Below are positions 62,526 through 64,000 of a DNA stretch of 64,000 nucleotides, piece after piece (position 1 is the first letter of the stretch; every line of letters starts with the position of its first letter). This DNA is from Pseudomonadota bacterium. GTDB lineage: Bacteria > Pseudomonadota > Gammaproteobacteria > Burkholderiales > Rhodocyclaceae. A program made the translations under genes and the position numbers. The DNA is taken from positions 1 through 64,000 of the forward strand of contig JAFEFM010000495.1 of assembly GCA_018240585.1 (NCBI GenBank), written 5' to 3'. A model generated the notes under the pieces. That model saw nothing but the letters and a program-made list of their open reading frames with translations, was not told the origin of the DNA and made no database searches.

Positions 62526-63554
62526 TCAGTCCCGCGCGGGCGGCCGGGAGGAAAGCCAGTCTGCCTCCCAGGCCGCGAGCGTTGGGTAATGACGGCTCGC
62601 GTTAGCGGACAGCTCGGCATCCAGTTCGGCCAGCAGGCGCTGCTGGCGGGTATTGCAGCCTTCAGGCATGACCGGGTGCAACTCGACGACGAGTGCGCCT
62701 GCTGCCTGTCCGCGCCCGGCGGGAAAACCGGCCGCCTCGATGCGCAGTTCGCGGGGGGCCGCGGCTCCGGCGAAGATCGTCAGGGTCAGCGGCCCGGCGG
62801 GCAGCGGCACTTCGATGTCGCCGCCTGCCAGCATGCGCAGCGCACTGATCGGGCGCGACATTCTCAGATCGCGGCCTTCAAGACGGTATAGGGCGTGTTC
62901 GGCCAGGCGGACGCGCAACCGGAGATCGCCGTTGTCGCCGTCCGGCAGGGTCGAGGATTCCCCCGCCCCGGCGACGCGCAATTCGTCGCCCGTCAGCAGG
63001 CCAGGAGGAATCTTTACCGCGAGCGTCCGCCACGCCTGCACGCGCCCGCTACCTTCGCAGGCCGTGCAGGTCCGCTGGGTGCGGTATCCCCGTCCTTCAC
63101 AGGTCTTGCATCGGTGCAGGCCGTGGCCGTCGGTGACGCGGATGCGGCCCGAGCCGTGACAATCCTTGCAGAGTTGCGTGTGGGCGAGTTTCTCGGTGCC
63201 GCCGCCGTCGCACGTCGGACACGTGGATTCGTGCGCGACGCGGACCGATTTCTCGCAGCCCAGCCAGGCTTCCTCGATGGTGAGGGTCAGGTCCTGGTGG
63301 CGGTCGGCTCCGCGGGCAGTGCTGTCTCGAGCCGGTGTTGGCGGCTGCGGCGTCGCTTCCTCATCGGAAGTCGCGATCTCCGAGTGGGCCAGAACGTGCT
63401 CATATGCGGCACGCAGGGCCTTGAAGTGTTCGAGGGCTGCTGGATCCGGATTGCGGTCCGGGTGCCATTGCATGGCCAGCCGCCGGAATGCGCGCTTGAT
63501 GTCCTTCGGTGGGACGCCGGGTTCGAGGCCGAGCAGGGTATAAGCGTCTTTCAT
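62526..63554 (-). CDS. DnaJ-like J-domain/zinc-finger protein (not the main DnaJ)
   Basis: The 342-residue protein has an N-terminal J domain with the HPD motif in LAMQWHPDRNPD (about 28-39) and an acidic/proline linker (60-85) instead of a Gly/Phe-rich region. Four CxxCxGxG-type zinc repeats follow: CPTCDGGG, CKDCHGSG, CKTCEGRG and CTACEGSG. A DnaJ C-terminal beta domain with LRVRLAEHALYRLEGRDLRM is next. It is shorter than DnaJ (about 375) and lacks dnaK/grpE neighbours, so it is a paralogue or CbpA/DnaJ intermediate. It may serve the non-canonical Hsp70s, but that is inference. Confidence 0.88.
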   Translation of the reverse strand: MKDAYTLLGLEPGVPPKDIKRAFRRLAMQWHPDRNPDPAALEHFKALRAAYEHVLAHSEIATSDEEATPQPPTPARDSTARGADRHQDLTLTIEEAWLGCEKSVRVAHESTCPTCDGGGTEKLAHTQLCKDCHGSGRIRVTDGHGLHRCKTCEGRGYRTQRTCTACEGSGRVQAWRTLAVKIPPGLLTGDELRVAGAGESSTLPDGDNGDLRLRVRLAEHALYRLEGRDLRMSRPISALRMLAGGDIEVPLPAGPLTLTIFAGAAAPRELRIEAAGFPAGRGQAAGALVVELHPVMPEGCNTRQQRLLAELDAELSANASRHYPTLAAWEADWLSSRPPARD

Positions 63555-63650
63555 TACGGGAAGGTGCAGCCGCGGGAGCGCGATGGCGCAAACCCTAACA
63601 CGGCAGATGCGCTGCGAGTCGCCGCCGCCCGATCAGGTGCCGGAAAAGAA

Positions 63651-63679
63651 AAAAGCCCAGTCGCAAGGACTGGGCTTTT
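63651..63679 (-). terminator. Intrinsic terminator of the tRNA-Arg pair (bidirectional)
   Basis: AAAAGCCCAGTC (63651-63662) pairs perfectly with GACTGGGCTTTT (63668-63679) over loop GCAAG. A/T runs lie on both sides, so it works in both directions. On the minus strand it closes the two tRNA genes. Confidence 0.85.
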
Positions 63680-63691
63680 TGCCGTTTTGGT

Positions 63692-63768
63692 TGGCGCGCC
63701 CGGAAGGATTCGAACCTCCTACCCCCTGGTTCGTAGCCAGGTACTCTATCCAGATGAGCTACGGGCGC
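63692..63768 (-). tRNA. tRNA-Arg (ACG), copy 2
   Basis: A 77-base tRNA with encoded CCA, acceptor GCGCCCG/CGGGCGC with discriminator G, anticodon loop CTACGAA (anticodon ACG). Identical in sequence to the upstream copy 46 bases away. Confidence 0.96.
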
Positions 63769-63814
63769 TCCGATGCAGCAAAACTTGGGACTCTCGGCGA
63801 AGAATCCGAAAAAC

Positions 63815-63891
63815 TGGCGCGCCCGGAAGGATTCGAACCTCCTACCCCCTGGTTCGTAGCCAGGTACTCTATCCAGATGAGCTACGGGCGC
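63815..63891 (-). tRNA. tRNA-Arg (ACG), copy 1
   Basis: Identical 77-base tRNA with encoded CCA, anticodon ACG. It is nearer the promoter at 63916-63943, so the two genes form one transcript ending at the hairpin 63651-63679. A34 would be deaminated to inosine to read CGU/CGC/CGA, abundant in this GC-rich genome. Confidence 0.96.
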
Positions 63892-63915
63892 GTTGTGGTG
63901 CAACGAAGAGGCCGC

Positions 63916-63943
63916 ATTATAGCGGAAAAATTCCCCTGTTCAA
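63916..63943 (-). promoter_or_regulatory. Sigma70-type promoter of the tRNA-Arg pair
   Basis: On the minus strand: TTGAAC (63938-63943), a 16-base spacer and TATAAT (63916-63921). Predicted start near 63909, about 18 bases before the first tRNA. Confidence 0.8.
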
Positions 63944-63950
63944 CACCTTT

Positions 63951-64000
63951 TCAAACCGACGACGGCCCCGAGGGCTTGCCGGACTTGAAAGCCTGTCCAG
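63951..64000 (-). CDS. Possible C-terminal end of an upstream gene (uncertain)
   Basis: One minus-strand frame stays open from the window edge to a TGA at 63951-63953 and reads about 15 residues ending SGKPSGPSSV. Its codons have high GC at third positions like real genes here. The stretch is too short to identify, and it could equally be intergenic. Confidence 0.25.
   Translation of the reverse strand, partial: GQAFKSGKPSGPSSV

Noticed and set aside
63595..63903. 102-codon minus-strand frame containing a duplicated segment (VAHLDRVPGYEPGGRRFESF)
   Set aside because: The repeat is simply the translation of the two identical tRNA-Arg genes, a well-known false protein.

Overview
The window is high-GC chromosomal DNA with almost no non-coding space. 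Its gene content points to a betaproteobacterium, most probably of the Rhodocyclales (Azoarcus/Thauera/Aromatoleum type). This rests on a 14-gene nuo operon with separate nuoC and nuoD, followed by DUF2818 and NUDIX genes; on the order dapB-carAB-greA; on the nadE-glnB pair; and on hrcA lying next to hemH and nadK-recN. The affiliation is inferred from gene order and protein character, not from a database search.

Layout. 1-2650: a minus-strand operon of DUF2760 and two Hsp70-like proteins, the second cut by the window edge. 2795-2960: initiator tRNA-Met with promoter and terminator. 2980-9430: GT4 glycosyltransferase, MltB-like lytic transglycosylase, a methyltransferase, ubiG, an OmpA-family protein and an MtaD-type deaminase. 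9600-16450: a Ser/Thr kinase fused to a cyclic-nucleotide-binding-like domain, hemH, hrcA, nadK, recN, fur. 16600-23470: bamE, dapB, carA, carB, greA and a DUF4149 membrane protein. 23520-34400: yhbY (divergent), rlmE, ftsH, folP, glmM, pstSCAB, tpiA, secG, tRNA-Leu(GAG). Apart from the pst/tpiA insertion this matches the E. coli greA-yhbY-rlmE-ftsH-folP-glmM-secG-leuU block. 34490-49980: nuoA to nuoN, DUF2818 and a NUDIX hydrolase. 50000-56200: a DUF482 (GNAT-like) protein, nadE, glnB, an Smr protein, trxB and a Crp-family regulator. 56340-62490: ftsK, lolA, rarA, a small conserved protein and serS. 62520-64000: a DnaJ-like protein and two identical tRNA-Arg(ACG) genes.

Functionally the window is core housekeeping: respiratory complex I, pyrimidine/arginine precursor synthesis (carAB), lysine and peptidoglycan precursors (dapB, glmM), folate, NAD, haem and ubiquinone synthesis, phosphate uptake, envelope biogenesis (bamE, lolA, secG, mltB), DNA repair and segregation (recN, rarA, ftsK) and proteostasis (hrcA, ftsH, Hsp70 and DnaJ paralogues).

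I saw no prophage, insertion sequence, CRISPR array, defence island or secondary-metabolite cluster. I do not see a clearly undescribed system. The best leads are the Hsp70/Hsp70/DUF2760 module, a promoter-plus-terminator leader before carA, a CRP-like site beside a Crp-family gene, the kinase fusion, a repeat-expanded Smr protein and two palindromes before serS. No intergenic stretch exceeds 300 bases.
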